This document shows, one piece after another, positions 17,335 through 25,422 of a stretch of 32,350 nucleotides of DNA; the first letter of the stretch is position 1; each line of letters opens with the position of its first letter. The translations under genes and the position numbers were made by a program. The notes beneath the pieces were generated by a model, which was not told the DNA's origin, searched no databases, and saw only the letters and a list, made by a program, of their open reading frames with translations. Location: the NCBI GenBank assembly GCA_025356055.1, contig JANXUU010000070.1:1-32350 (forward strand). The letters are read 5' to 3'. The stretch is from Sphingomonas sp. (lineage in GTDB: Bacteria; Pseudomonadota; Alphaproteobacteria; Sphingomonadales; Sphingomonadaceae).

Positions 17335-17625
17335 ATGCACCGCGCGTTCCTGCCTGTCCTGAGCATCGCCCCCATCCTTTGCGGATGCATCGTTGGCACC
17401 GTCGCCAAGACCGCGGTCGATGTCGTCTCGGTCCCGGTCAAGGTCGTCGGCAAGGGGATCGACGCCGCCCTCCCCAGTCAGAAGCGCGCCGACGATAAAC
17501 GCGGCCGCGAACTGCGCAAGGCCGACGAACTTCGCGCCCGTGATGAGCGCCTCCTCGCCGAGCGCTGCCGTAAGCGCCGCCCGCTTCCTGGCGATGTCTG
17601 CCCCGCTCCGGCCAGCGTGCGCTAA
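17335..17625 (+). CDS. Small putative lipoprotein, unknown function
   Basis: The 96-residue product has a hydrophobic leader ending in ILCGC, a plausible lipobox with the lipidated Cys near residue 18 (the -2 residue Cys is unusual). A valine-rich segment (TVAKTAVDVVSVPVKVVGKGID) follows, then a strongly charged Arg/Lys/Glu helix with a Cys near the end. The V-rich segment resembles small NF038104-type lipoproteins of proteobacteria. ATG 17335 is preferred to GTG 17320 because it gives a clean signal peptide. It lies between the helicase and RNase genes on the same strand. Confidence 0.65.
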   Translation: MHRAFLPVLSIAPILCGCIVGTVAKTAVDVVSVPVKVVGKGIDAALPSQKRADDKRGRELRKADELRARDERLLAERCRKRRPLPGDVCPAPASVR

Positions 17626-17628
17626 ACG

Positions 17629-18090
17629 ATGCGTTACTTCCTCGACACCGAATATAACGGCTTCGGCGGCACCCTCCTCAGCCTCGCGTTAGTCGCCGAG
17701 CACGGCGACGAAGAACTCTACTTCACCCTTCCCGCCCCAGCCGAAGTCCATCCCTGGGTCGAGCGTCACGTCATGCCCTACCTGAACACCGTCCCCGACA
17801 TGCACCGCGCGCCCCCGCTCGATCGCGCCTCGGCCGCCCACGCGCTCGCAACCTTCCTCGCCAACGACCGCGACATCGAGATTATCGCCGACTGGCCCGA
17901 GGACATATCGCAAATCTGCATGCTCCTGCTCACCGGTCCCGGCGAGATCGTCCGTACCCCGCCGCTGCGCTTCCGCTTCTTCGCCCTCCCCGGGTTCAGC
18001 ACCGCCGGTGCCAGCGCGGTCCCCCACAACGCCCTCCACGACGCCCGCGCCCTGCGCGACCATGTCCTCAGCCTCGAGGACCACGGCTAG
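17629..18090 (+). CDS. 3'-5' exoribonuclease, Rv2179c-like (DEDD fold)
   Basis: The 153-residue product starts MRYFLDTEYNGFGG, with the first catalytic Asp and Glu of the RNase T/DEDD fold, and keeps a middle Asp in IIADWPEDISQICMLL and a C-terminal HNALHDARALRDHV, with the His and last Asp. This layout matches the Rv2179c-like family, which degrades single-stranded 3' overhangs on RNA. It follows the lipoprotein gene by three bases and precedes pdeM. A nuclease of this type is not part of the described ligase-associated repair set. Confidence 0.85.
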   Translation: MRYFLDTEYNGFGGTLLSLALVAEHGDEELYFTLPAPAEVHPWVERHVMPYLNTVPDMHRAPPLDRASAAHALATFLANDRDIEIIADWPEDISQICMLLLTGPGEIVRTPPLRFRFFALPGFSTAGASAVPHNALHDARALRDHVLSLEDHG

Positions 18091-18146
18091 AAAATCTTTT
18101 CGGCGCAGGCTGTTCGCGCCCCGCCGAAGCAATGTAGAGGCGATGC

Positions 18147-18809
18147 ATGGTTCCCGCTTCGTTCGCCGATCAAGACTTCCTCGCCAGCCCCGATGGCGCG
18201 CTATTCTGGCCGTCGCAGAACGCTCTGCTCGTCGCCGACCTCCACCTCGAAAAGGCCAGCTGGTTCGCCCGCCTCGGCCAGCTCCTCCCCCCCTATGACT
18301 CGCTCGCTACCCTCACCATGCTCGCCCGCGACATCGAGCACAGCGGCGCGACCACGCTCTATTGCCTCGGCGACAGCTTCCACGATCGCTTCGGGTGCGA
18401 CCGCCTTCCCGACGACGCCCGCGCGCTCCTGATCAGCCTGACCGGCCGCCTCGACTGGGTGTGGATCACCGGCAACCACGATGCCGGTTTCGTCGATCAT
18501 TGCGGTGGTCGGATCGAGGAGGAGCTGATCGTCGCCGGTATCGCCCTGCGCCACGAAGCCGTGGTCGGCGATCCCACCCCAGAAATATCGGGCCACTTCC
18601 ACCCCAAGCTGCGTCTCCACGTGAAGGGCCGCAACGTGTCACGCCGTTGCTATGTCGCAAGCGCCACCAAGCTCATCCTCCCGGCCTACGGCGCACTCAC
18701 CGGCGGGCTCGACGCGCACCATCCCGAGATCATCAAGAAAGTCGGCCCCGGCGCCGCGGCGCTGATCCCCGCCGCCGGCCGCTTGTTGCGCTTCCCGATC
18801 GCGGCCTAG
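18147..18809 (+). CDS. pdeM: Ligase-associated DNA damage response endonuclease PdeM
   Basis: A calcineurin-like metallophosphoesterase of 220 residues with the metal ligands of the fold: VADLHLEK (D and H, near 29-36), GDSFHD (near 75-80), TGNHD (near 108-112) and the C-terminal SGHFHPK (near 150-156). This is the pattern of the MPE/PdeM partner found with Lhr helicase, MBL exonuclease and ATP-dependent ligase. It acts on phosphodiesters with Mn2+, presumably in DNA end processing. The stop codon shares a CTAG with the stop of the convergent pabB gene. Confidence 0.9.
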   Translation: MVPASFADQDFLASPDGALFWPSQNALLVADLHLEKASWFARLGQLLPPYDSLATLTMLARDIEHSGATTLYCLGDSFHDRFGCDRLPDDARALLISLTGRLDWVWITGNHDAGFVDHCGGRIEEELIVAGIALRHEAVVGDPTPEISGHFHPKLRLHVKGRNVSRRCYVASATKLILPAYGALTGGLDAHHPEIIKKVGPGAAALIPAAGRLLRFPIAA

Positions 18810-20563
18810 ACCAACCGCGCCGGCATCAGCCCGCGCAGCATATTCCCGACGAAGAATCCTTCGCGCAAATCATCGGGGGTAAGCTCCGCCTCGACCGCCC
18901 GCCCCTCGTCGATCAGCTTCGCCCGCAATATCCCCGGAATCAGCCCGCGCGCCGCCGGCGGAGTCAGCAGCCGTCCGTCCCGCTCGACGAAGATATTGGT
19001 GAAACTCCCCTCGGTCAGCTGGCCGTCGGGATCGACGAAGATCGTCTCGAACGAATCATTGGCCCGCCGCGGCTCGTCATAAAACCGCCGATCGGTCGTC
19101 TTGTAACGCCGCCGGACATCGTCGCCCGCCACCGGCATCGCCGCGACCGACACCAGCACCGGCCCTAATGCCGCTCGCTCCAGCCGCTTGACCTGGATCG
19201 CCATCGTGCCTGTCGGCGACAGTAGCAACCGGATCATCGCCGGCTCTTTCTTGCCGAAAGTCGCTGCCTGCAACTCGTTGCGCGCGCCGTGCCGGTCGAA
19301 CTTGAAATCGAATCGCCCGGCCCCCTGCCCCATCCGGTCGAGATGTCGGTCAAGCTCGGCGATCCCGTGCTCAGGGTCGAAGCGCATCGTCTCGATCAGG
19401 TCGAACGCGGGCCGGGCAGCAGTCAAATATTCCCCCTTGAGCAGGCACTCGGCCCATTCCTGTTCCATCACGCTATCGACGACAAGCCCCGATCCCAATC
19501 CGGCGCGCGCGACTCCGGGCGCATCGTCGCGAAGCTCAAGCGTCCGGATCAGCACGTTGAAGGCCGCATCCCCCGCCGACCCGTCAGCGCGGTGTGGCTC
19601 GATCCAGCCCATCGACCCGGTGTAGGCCCCGCGCGCTTCCGGCTCCAACCGCCGCAACGCCTGAATCGCCGCAATCTTGGGCGCCCCCGTCACCGACCCG
19701 CATGGAAAGATCGTCTCGATCACGTCGACCGCATCGAGCCCCTCGCGCATTGTCGAGGTCACTTCCGACACCAGCTGATGCAACGTCGGATAGCTCTCGA
19801 CGGCGAACAATCGCGGCACCGCGACGCTCCCCGTCTCCGACACCCGCGCCAGATCGTTGCGCAGCAAATCGACAATCATCAGATTCTCGGCCCGCTGCTT
19901 CGGATCGTTCGCCAGCCCCTCCGCCAGCGCGCGATCCTCCCCCGCGTCACGCGATCGCCGAGCAGTCCCCTTCATCGGCCGCGCATTCAGCGTGCCCCCG
20001 CGAAGCGTAAAAAATTGCTCGGGCGACAGCGAGACCAGTGCGCCACCCGCATAGCGCAGCACCCCGCCCCATCCCGCGCGCGACCCGCCGCGCAACCGGG
20101 CAAACAATGCCAGCGGCGTTCCCCCCACCGCAACATCGCACCCGAATGTCAGATTGGCCTGGTAATAATCCCCCGCGAACAGCGCCTCGCGAACCACCAA
20201 TGCCGCCCCGAGATAGGCCTCGCGCCCGACCCTGGGCCGCACCCGCCCCACGAACGCCCCCGCCGCATCAGCCAGCTTCGCCGCCTCGACGCGCTCGAAA
20301 CCCTCGAACAGCCCGAACCACAGCAGCGGCCCCTCGCCAATCCGCGCATCCTTCGCCAACTTGGGATCGAGCGCCTGCCCCGCCTCATAAGCCAGATACC
20401 CTGCCGCATGCCGTCCTGTGCGCACCGCCTCGCGCAGCGCCGCCAGCGCTGGCCGCACCTCGTCGAGGGTCCACGCGACAATTTCCCCCGCCGGATCGCG
20501 ATAAAGCCGCGCCGGCCCTGCGCCGTCACGCGCATCATCGAACAGGACGTAAGTTTCCCCCAT
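18806..20563 (-). CDS. pabB: Aminodeoxychorismate synthase component I / aminodeoxychorismate lyase fusion
   Basis: A bifunctional folate-pathway enzyme of 585 residues. The first 370 or so residues are the chorismate-binding PabB part (QANLTFGCDV, LNARPMKGTARR, LLRNDLARVSETGSV, FPCGSVTGAPKIAAIQ, GAYTGSMGWI). The rest, from about 385, is a fold-type IV PLP enzyme equivalent to PabC (the Lys in YKTTDRRFYDE, then LTEGSFTNIFVERDG and RGLIPGIL). Together they turn chorismate plus ammonia into 4-aminobenzoate. The start at 20563 (MGETYVLFDD) is preferred because the 14 upstream residues are not conserved. The glutaminase PabA is not in the window. Confidence 0.94.
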   Translation of the reverse strand: MGETYVLFDDARDGAGPARLYRDPAGEIVAWTLDEVRPALAALREAVRTGRHAAGYLAYEAGQALDPKLAKDARIGEGPLLWFGLFEGFERVEAAKLADAAGAFVGRVRPRVGREAYLGAALVVREALFAGDYYQANLTFGCDVAVGGTPLALFARLRGGSRAGWGGVLRYAGGALVSLSPEQFFTLRGGTLNARPMKGTARRSRDAGEDRALAEGLANDPKQRAENLMIVDLLRNDLARVSETGSVAVPRLFAVESYPTLHQLVSEVTSTMREGLDAVDVIETIFPCGSVTGAPKIAAIQALRRLEPEARGAYTGSMGWIEPHRADGSAGDAAFNVLIRTLELRDDAPGVARAGLGSGLVVDSVMEQEWAECLLKGEYLTAARPAFDLIETMRFDPEHGIAELDRHLDRMGQGAGRFDFKFDRHGARNELQAATFGKKEPAMIRLLLSPTGTMAIQVKRLERAALGPVLVSVAAMPVAGDDVRRRYKTTDRRFYDEPRRANDSFETIFVDPDGQLTEGSFTNIFVERDGRLLTPPAARGLIPGILRAKLIDEGRAVEAELTPDDLREGFFVGNMLRGLMPARLV

Positions 20564-20626
20564 CACCAGCGCATTGCCCTGCCGCCCCCGCCTTCGTAAA
20601 CCCACCGCGATCCAAGGGGAGTAAAA

Positions 20627-21898
20627 ATGCTCAAGTCCGTGTTCGCCGCCGCGCTGCTCCTCGCCACCTCATCGACCGCGCTCGCTGCGCCGTCCCCTGC
20701 TGCCCCAATCGACCCCGCGACCCGCGCCCGCATCGACCGCATCCTCAAGGCGACCCCGCTCATCGACGGCCACAACGACATCGCCGAGCAGCTCGCAGAG
20801 AGCCACGGTTTCGCCACCGCCAACCTTGCCGCCAACACCGCCGCCTGGCCCGACCACCCGCTGATGACCGACATGGCCCGCCTTCGCGCCGGCCACCTCG
20901 GCGGTCAATTCTGGTCGGTCTACATCGACGGCAAATACACAGGCGACGAAGCAATCCGCCGCACGCTTGAACAGATCGACATCGTCGACCGCATGATCGC
21001 CGCTTACCCCGCCACCCTCGAACGCGCATACACCGCCGGCGACATCGTTCGCATCCACCGCGCCGGCCGTGTCGCCTCGCTGATCGGCATCGAAGGCGGG
21101 CGCCAGATCGGCGCCAGCATGGCTGCGCTCCGACAATTCTATCGCCTCGGCGCACGCTACATGACGCTGACCCACAACCAGACCACCGAATGGGCCGACA
21201 GCGCCACCGACGACGCCAAGTACCACGGCCTCTCCCCCTTCGGCGTGCGTGTCGTCGCCGAGATGAACCGGCTCGGTATGCTCGTCGACTTGAGCCACGT
21301 TTCCCCCGACGTCATGCGCCAGGCGATCGCCGCCAGCCGCGCCCCGGTGATCTTCTCTCATTCCTCCGCCCGCGCTCTCAACGACCACCCCCGCAACGTC
21401 CCCGACGACGTCCTTCGCCTGCTTCCTGCCAATGGCGGCGTGGTCATGGCCAACTGGGTTCCTGGCTTCCTCGCCCCCGCCATCCTCGCCCACGACGCCG
21501 CCAAGGCCGCCGAAGAAGCCCGCCTCAAGACCATGATCCGCAACGACTCAGCCGCCGTGAAGGCCGGCGTCAAAACCTGGGAGGCCGCCAACCCTTCTCC
21601 CACCATCGGGGTCAAGCAAGTCGCCGACCATATCGAGCATATCGCCACCGTGGCCGGCCACGACAATGTCGGTATCGGCGCCGACCTCGACGGCATCGAG
21701 AGCACTCCCGATGGCATGACCGGGGTCGACGCCTATCCCCTGCTCTTCGCCGAACTCATCCGCCGCGGCTGGTCCGACGCCGACCTTGCCAGGCTCGCCG
21801 GCGGCAATGTCCTGCGAGCCCTCCGCCGCGCCGAGGCCGTCGCCGCCTCAATGCGCAACGTCCCCCCGTCGCTCGACAAGCTTGCGACCGCTCCCTAA
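20627..21898 (+). CDS. Dipeptidase, peptidase family M19
   Basis: A secreted zinc dipeptidase of 423 residues. The signal peptide MLKSVFAAALLLATSSTALA is followed by the M19 metal ligands: DGHND near 45-49, the bridging Glu in IEGGRQ, and two His in DLSHVSP and FSHSSA. The family cleaves dipeptides, including D-amino-acid-containing ones in some members, so a periplasmic role in peptide or peptidoglycan fragment recycling is likely. AAGGGGAG lies just upstream of the ATG. It is divergent from pabB and followed ten bases later by an MBL hydrolase gene. Confidence 0.93.
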   Translation: MLKSVFAAALLLATSSTALAAPSPAAPIDPATRARIDRILKATPLIDGHNDIAEQLAESHGFATANLAANTAAWPDHPLMTDMARLRAGHLGGQFWSVYIDGKYTGDEAIRRTLEQIDIVDRMIAAYPATLERAYTAGDIVRIHRAGRVASLIGIEGGRQIGASMAALRQFYRLGARYMTLTHNQTTEWADSATDDAKYHGLSPFGVRVVAEMNRLGMLVDLSHVSPDVMRQAIAASRAPVIFSHSSARALNDHPRNVPDDVLRLLPANGGVVMANWVPGFLAPAILAHDAAKAAEEARLKTMIRNDSAAVKAGVKTWEAANPSPTIGVKQVADHIEHIATVAGHDNVGIGADLDGIESTPDGMTGVDAYPLLFAELIRRGWSDADLARLAGGNVLRALRRAEAVAASMRNVPPSLDKLATAP

Positions 21899-21907
21899 CT
21901 CGCCCGC

Positions 21908-22567
21908 ATGACTGACCAGCCGCTCCGCGCCGCCATCCTCCCCGTCACCCCGCTGCAGCAGAATTGTAGCTTGGTCTGGTGCACGAAAACGATGCGCGGC
22001 GCCTTCGTCGACCCCGGCGGTGACCTCCCCAAATTGCGCGATGCGGTCGAGCGCGCAGGGGTGACGATCGAGAAGATCCTCATTACCCACGGCCACATCG
22101 ACCATTGCGGTTCGGCCGGCATCTTCGCGCGCGAACTCGGCGTCCCGATCGAGGGCCCGCACGAGGACGACCGCTTCTGGATTGCCCGCCTCGCCGACGA
22201 CGGCCGTAACTATGGCGTCACCGGTGAGCCGTTCGAGCCCGACCGCTGGCTCGTCGACGGCGATACGGTCACGCTCGGCGACCTCACCCTCGACGTTCGC
22301 CATTGCCCCGGCCACACGCCTGGCCACATCGTCTTCCACCATCCCGAATCGCGCCTCGCGATCGTCGGCGATGTGCTGTTCGCCGGATCGATCGGCCGCA
22401 CCGATTTCCCGCGCGGCAATCACCAGGACTTGCTCGACGCCATCACGCAGCGGCTGTGGCCGATGGGCGACGACACCAGCTTCATCCCCGGCCACGGCCC
22501 GATGTCGACCTTCGGGCAGGAGCGAAAGAGCAATCCGTTCGTGGCGGACGCGGTTTTGGCTGGGTAA
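21908..22567 (+). CDS. MBL-fold metallo-hydrolase, glyoxalase II-like (YcbL type)
   Basis: A 219-residue cytoplasmic protein with the THGHIDHCG zinc motif near 60-68, HCPGHTPGH near 136, GDVLFAGSIGRTDFPRGN near 155-172 and a final GHGP His. This is the single-domain glyoxalase II-like subgroup (YcbL), which lacks the C-terminal substrate domain of true glyoxalase II. The substrate is probably a thioester such as S-lactoylglutathione or a related species, not determined here. It lies close behind the dipeptidase gene and is probably co-transcribed. Confidence 0.88.
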   Translation: MTDQPLRAAILPVTPLQQNCSLVWCTKTMRGAFVDPGGDLPKLRDAVERAGVTIEKILITHGHIDHCGSAGIFARELGVPIEGPHEDDRFWIARLADDGRNYGVTGEPFEPDRWLVDGDTVTLGDLTLDVRHCPGHTPGHIVFHHPESRLAIVGDVLFAGSIGRTDFPRGNHQDLLDAITQRLWPMGDDTSFIPGHGPMSTFGQERKSNPFVADAVLAG

Positions 22568-22583
22568 GCATCAACACGTTGGC

Positions 22584-22611
22584 TTGCGTCGCCGAGCCTT
22601 TTCGCTATAGG
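22584..22611 (+). promoter_or_regulatory. Putative sigma-70 promoter upstream of rpmF
   Basis: TTGCGT (22584-22589) and TATAGG (22606-22611) are separated by 16 bases. A CTATAGGG-type -10 box is common before sphingomonad housekeeping genes. The expected start is near 22618, about 90 bases before the rpmF ATG and just upstream of the hairpin at 22626-22689. Confidence 0.5.
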
Positions 22612-22625
22612 GCACCCTCGTTCGC

Positions 22626-22689
22626 GACCATCCGGCCGCCGCCGCGGGGCTTGCCCCGACGAGCTAGGCGAGGATGGTCCTTTTTGTTT
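22626..22689 (+). terminator. Terminator-like leader hairpin with U-tract ahead of rpmF
   Basis: The outer arms GACCATCC (22626-22633) and GGATGGTC (22672-22679) pair perfectly, and an inner stem CGGGGC-TT-GCCCCG sits at 22645-22658. The right arm is followed by CTTTTTGTTTT (22680-22690). Alone this is a strong intrinsic terminator. It lies after the predicted rpmF promoter and before the gene, so it would act as an attenuator or yield a short RNA. It could also simply end transcription from the upstream MBL gene if the promoter call is wrong. Confidence 0.6.
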
Positions 22690-22710
22690 TGATTTAAGCC
22701 AAGGTGCCGC

Positions 22711-22890
22711 ATGGCCGTTCCCAAAAGAAAAACATCGCCTTCCAAGCGCAATATGCGTCGCAGTCACCATGCGCTCGACGTGCCGAGCTTCCAGGAATGC
22801 TCGAACTGCGGCGAACTGAAGCGCCCGCACAATCTGTGCGCCGCCTGTGGCCACTACAACGGCCGCGAAATCGTCTCGACCGAGGCCTGA
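22711..22890 (+). CDS. rpmF: 50S ribosomal protein L32
   Basis: The 59-residue protein starts [20 protein letters not shown] and carries the CSNCG and CAACG zinc-ribbon pairs (near 30-48) of the Cys-type L32. It is part of the large ribosomal subunit near the peptidyl-transferase centre. The CDS is short and ends 22 bases before plsX, the widely conserved rpmF-plsX-fabH order that couples ribosome and lipid synthesis. AAGGTG lies a few bases before the ATG. Confidence 0.97.
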   Translation: MAVPKRKTSPSKRNMRRSHHALDVPSFQECSNCGELKRPHNLCAACGHYNGREIVSTEA

Positions 22891-22912
22891 TCGCGGACAA
22901 GGGGTGCAGTCG

Positions 22913-24007
22913 ATGACCGACGGCCCACGCATCGCGATCGACGCCATGGGGGGCGACATCGGCCCTGCGACGATCATTGCTGGCGCCGCCGCTGCACGTC
23001 GCAAGGACAAGGCGCTCCATTTCTACCTGTTCGGCGATGAGTCGCTCATCGCGCCAGAACTTGCGCGTCATCAGTCACTCGCCGACGCGGTCACCGTCCA
23101 CCACACCACAGAATCGATCGCCTCGACCGAAAAACCGAGCCAGGCGATCCGCCGCGCCCGCACTACTTCGATGGGCATGGCGATCAACGCGGTCAAAGAC
23201 GGTCGTGCCGACGCCGCTTTGTCGGCCGGCAATACTGGCGCGCTGATGGCGATCGCCAAGCTCGCGCTGCGCACCATGCCGGGGATTGATCGGCCCGCGC
23301 TCGCCGCGCTGCTGCCGACACTCGGCGACCACGACCTCGTCATGCTCGATCTTGGCGCCAATACCGAGTGCGATGCGCAAAACCTTGTCCAGTTCGCCGT
23401 CATGGGCGCCGCCTACGCTCGCACCGTGCTCGAAATCGACCAGCCGCGCGTCAAGCTGCTCAACATCGGCACCGAGGAATTGAAGGGCACCGGCGAGCTC
23501 AAGGAAGCCGCCGCAATGCTTCGTGAGGCCAGCTACCTTCCCATGCGCTTCGACGGCTTCACCGAAGGCGACCAGCTATCGCGCGGAGAAGTCGACGTCG
23601 TCGTCACCGACGGCTTCTCGGGCAATATTGCGCTCAAGACCGCCGAGGGTACCGCGCGCTTCGTCACCGACCTGTTGCGCCGCGCCTTCACCTCGTCGCT
23701 TCGCTCGAAGGCCGGCTTCGCCTTGTCGAAACCCGCGCTGCACATGCTCAAGGTCCACCTCGACCCCAATAATCACAACGGCGCGGTTTTCCTCGGGTTA
23801 AACGGCCTCGTCGTGAAGAGCCACGGCTCGGCCACGCCAAAAGGCTTCGCCAACGCGATCAAGGTCGCCGCGTCGATGGTCCGCAACGATATCACTCGCA
23901 AGATCGGCGACGATCTCGACGAATTCCGCGCCCACGCCTTCAATGGTGAAATCGGGGGGGGCGAAAACGCCGCCAAGCCGGTCCACGGCGAAGGCGAAGC
24001 CGCCTGA
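22913..24007 (+). CDS. plsX: Phosphate acyltransferase PlsX
   Basis: PlsX converts acyl-ACP to acyl-phosphate at the membrane, the first step of phosphatidic acid synthesis with PlsY. The 364 residues start [15 protein letters not shown] and keep [36 protein letters not shown] and [14 protein letters not shown]. The start at 22913 is the family-conserved Met; further in-frame starts upstream lie inside rpmF. The stop overlaps the fabH start in TGATG. Confidence 0.97.
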   Translation: MTDGPRIAIDAMGGDIGPATIIAGAAAARRKDKALHFYLFGDESLIAPELARHQSLADAVTVHHTTESIASTEKPSQAIRRARTTSMGMAINAVKDGRADAALSAGNTGALMAIAKLALRTMPGIDRPALAALLPTLGDHDLVMLDLGANTECDAQNLVQFAVMGAAYARTVLEIDQPRVKLLNIGTEELKGTGELKEAAAMLREASYLPMRFDGFTEGDQLSRGEVDVVVTDGFSGNIALKTAEGTARFVTDLLRRAFTSSLRSKAGFALSKPALHMLKVHLDPNNHNGAVFLGLNGLVVKSHGSATPKGFANAIKVAASMVRNDITRKIGDDLDEFRAHAFNGEIGGGENAAKPVHGEGEAA

Positions 24008-24969
24008 TGCCGCTTCGCTCTGTCATCGCCGGAGTCGGCTCGGCCCTTCCTGCGCGCCGGGTCGACAACGCGGAACTCGCGGCGCAAGTCGATACCTCCG
24101 ACGAATGGATCGTCGAGCGGACCGGCATCCGCGCACGCTACATCGCTGGTGAGGGCGAAACCACCGGCACCCTTGCTACCGACGCTGCCCGTCGCGCCCT
24201 CGATAATGCCGGCCTCGATGCAAGCCAGATCGACCTCATCGTTCTCGCCACCGCGACCCCGGACCAGACCTTCCCCGCGACCGCGACCAAGGTCCAGACC
24301 GCGCTCGGCATCCCTGATTGCATCGCGTTCGACGTCGCCGCGGTCTGCTCGGGCTTTCTCTATGCCCTGACCGTTGCCGACGCGATGATCCGTGGTGGCG
24401 GCGCAAAAAACGCGCTTGTCATCGGCGCTGAAACCTTCAGCCGCATCCTCGACTGGGAGGACCGGGGCACTTGCGTCCTGTTCGGCGACGGCGCCGGCGC
24501 GATGGTCCTGTGCGCCTCCGACGATCCCGACGCGGGAATTCTCGCGACGAGGCTCCACGCCGACGGCCGCTACAACGACTTGCTCTATGTCGACGGCGGG
24601 CCCTCGACGACACAGACCGTCGGCAAGTTGCGCATGAAGGGCCGCGAGGTCTTCCGGCACGCGGTCACCAATCTCGCCGCCGTGCTGGGCGAAGTACTCG
24701 ATGCCGCCGGCCTCACCTCCGCCGATGTCGACTGGGTCGTGCCACATCAGGCCAACGCCCGAATCCTTGACGCCACCGCCCGCAAGCTCGGCCTCTCGCC
24801 CGACAAAATCGTCGTCACCGTCGACCGCCACGCCAACACCTCGGCAGCCTCGGTCCCGCTAGCGTTCGACGTCGCAGTCAGGGACGGGCGCATCAAACGC
24901 GGCGATCTCGTCGTGCTCGAAGCGATGGGCGGCGGCTTTACCTGGGGCGCAGCCGCGCTGCGCTATTGA
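24007..24969 (+). CDS. fabH: 3-oxoacyl-ACP synthase III (KASIII)
   Basis: FabH starts fatty-acid synthesis by condensing acetyl-CoA with malonyl-ACP. The 320 residues have the Cys in [10 protein letters not shown] (near 114), His in [10 protein letters not shown] (near 248) and Asn in [13 protein letters not shown] (near 278), which form the catalytic triad. The [14 protein letters not shown] motif near 30-43 is typical. The ATG overlaps the plsX stop. Confidence 0.97.
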   Translation: MPLRSVIAGVGSALPARRVDNAELAAQVDTSDEWIVERTGIRARYIAGEGETTGTLATDAARRALDNAGLDASQIDLIVLATATPDQTFPATATKVQTALGIPDCIAFDVAAVCSGFLYALTVADAMIRGGGAKNALVIGAETFSRILDWEDRGTCVLFGDGAGAMVLCASDDPDAGILATRLHADGRYNDLLYVDGGPSTTQTVGKLRMKGREVFRHAVTNLAAVLGEVLDAAGLTSADVDWVVPHQANARILDATARKLGLSPDKIVVTVDRHANTSAASVPLAFDVAVRDGRIKRGDLVVLEAMGGGFTWGAAALRY

Positions 24970-24995
24970 TAAATAAGTCGATTATGACAGCTTTT

Positions 24996-25009
24996 GTCGG
25001 TTTCCCGAC
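24996..25009. other. Small hairpin in the fabH-ihfA gap
   Basis: GTCGG and CCGAC pair across a TTTC loop, 26 bases after the fabH stop, in a 115-base gap that is clearly A+T-richer than the neighbouring genes. No T-run follows. It may be a processing site or part of the ihfA control region; no clear -10/-35 pair was found. Confidence 0.25.
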
Positions 25010-25084
25010 GGTGTGACTTAGGTTATGAAATACGTTAGGCTTCGCCTGGGCGAAAGTCTTGAATCGCGGGCGGAGGAACTTTTT

Positions 25085-25414
25085 ATGGCGGATGCAGGCA
25101 TTGCACGAGCACAGGATGGCGGGCTTCATTCGGGCACGTTGACCCGGGCAGACCTCGCCGACACCGTCCACCGCCAGCTCGGCCTTTCCCGCGCCGAAGC
25201 CGCGAGCATGGTCGAACGCCTTCTCTTCCACATGTGCCACTCGCTTTCCGAAGGCCAGAACGTCAAGATTTCGGGTTTTGGCAGCTTCATCCTGCGCGAC
25301 AAGGGCGAACGCGTTGGTCGCAATCCCAAGACTGGGATCGAAGTGCCGATCGCCCCGCGCCGCGTCATGACCTTCCGCGCCAGCCACATGATGCGCGACA
25401 AGATCGTCAAGTAG
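25085..25414 (+). CDS. ihfA: Integration host factor subunit alpha
   Basis: The 109-residue product is one half of the DNA-bending IHF heterodimer. It has the HU/IHF fold: the N-terminal helices from [19 protein letters not shown], the beta arm [25 protein letters not shown], and the DNA-intercalating Pro-containing turn near [16 protein letters not shown]. Start 25085 is chosen because GGAGG lies eight bases upstream; a Met at 25025 would add 20 residues absent from the family. The N-terminus carries about 15 extra residues before the conserved LTRADL. merR follows eight bases later. Confidence 0.94.
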   Translation: MADAGIARAQDGGLHSGTLTRADLADTVHRQLGLSRAEAASMVERLLFHMCHSLSEGQNVKISGFGSFILRDKGERVGRNPKTGIEVPIAPRRVMTFRASHMMRDKIVK

Positions 25415-25422
25415 GACCCGCG

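Noticed and set aside
14782-17340. 852-residue open frame on the minus strand opposite the helicase
   Set aside because: Same kind of codon shadow; no family motif, and the plus-strand helicase is unambiguous.
21908-22567. Relation of this MBL hydrolase to the exonuclease at 13614-14612
   Set aside because: Both have the metallo-beta-lactamase fold but belong to different subfamilies (glyoxalase II-like versus CPSF-like), so no functional pairing is implied.
24966-24985. IHF binding site in the fabH-ihfA gap (autoregulation)
   Set aside because: Only TTGATA of the consensus is present; the required YAA at the proper spacing is missing.
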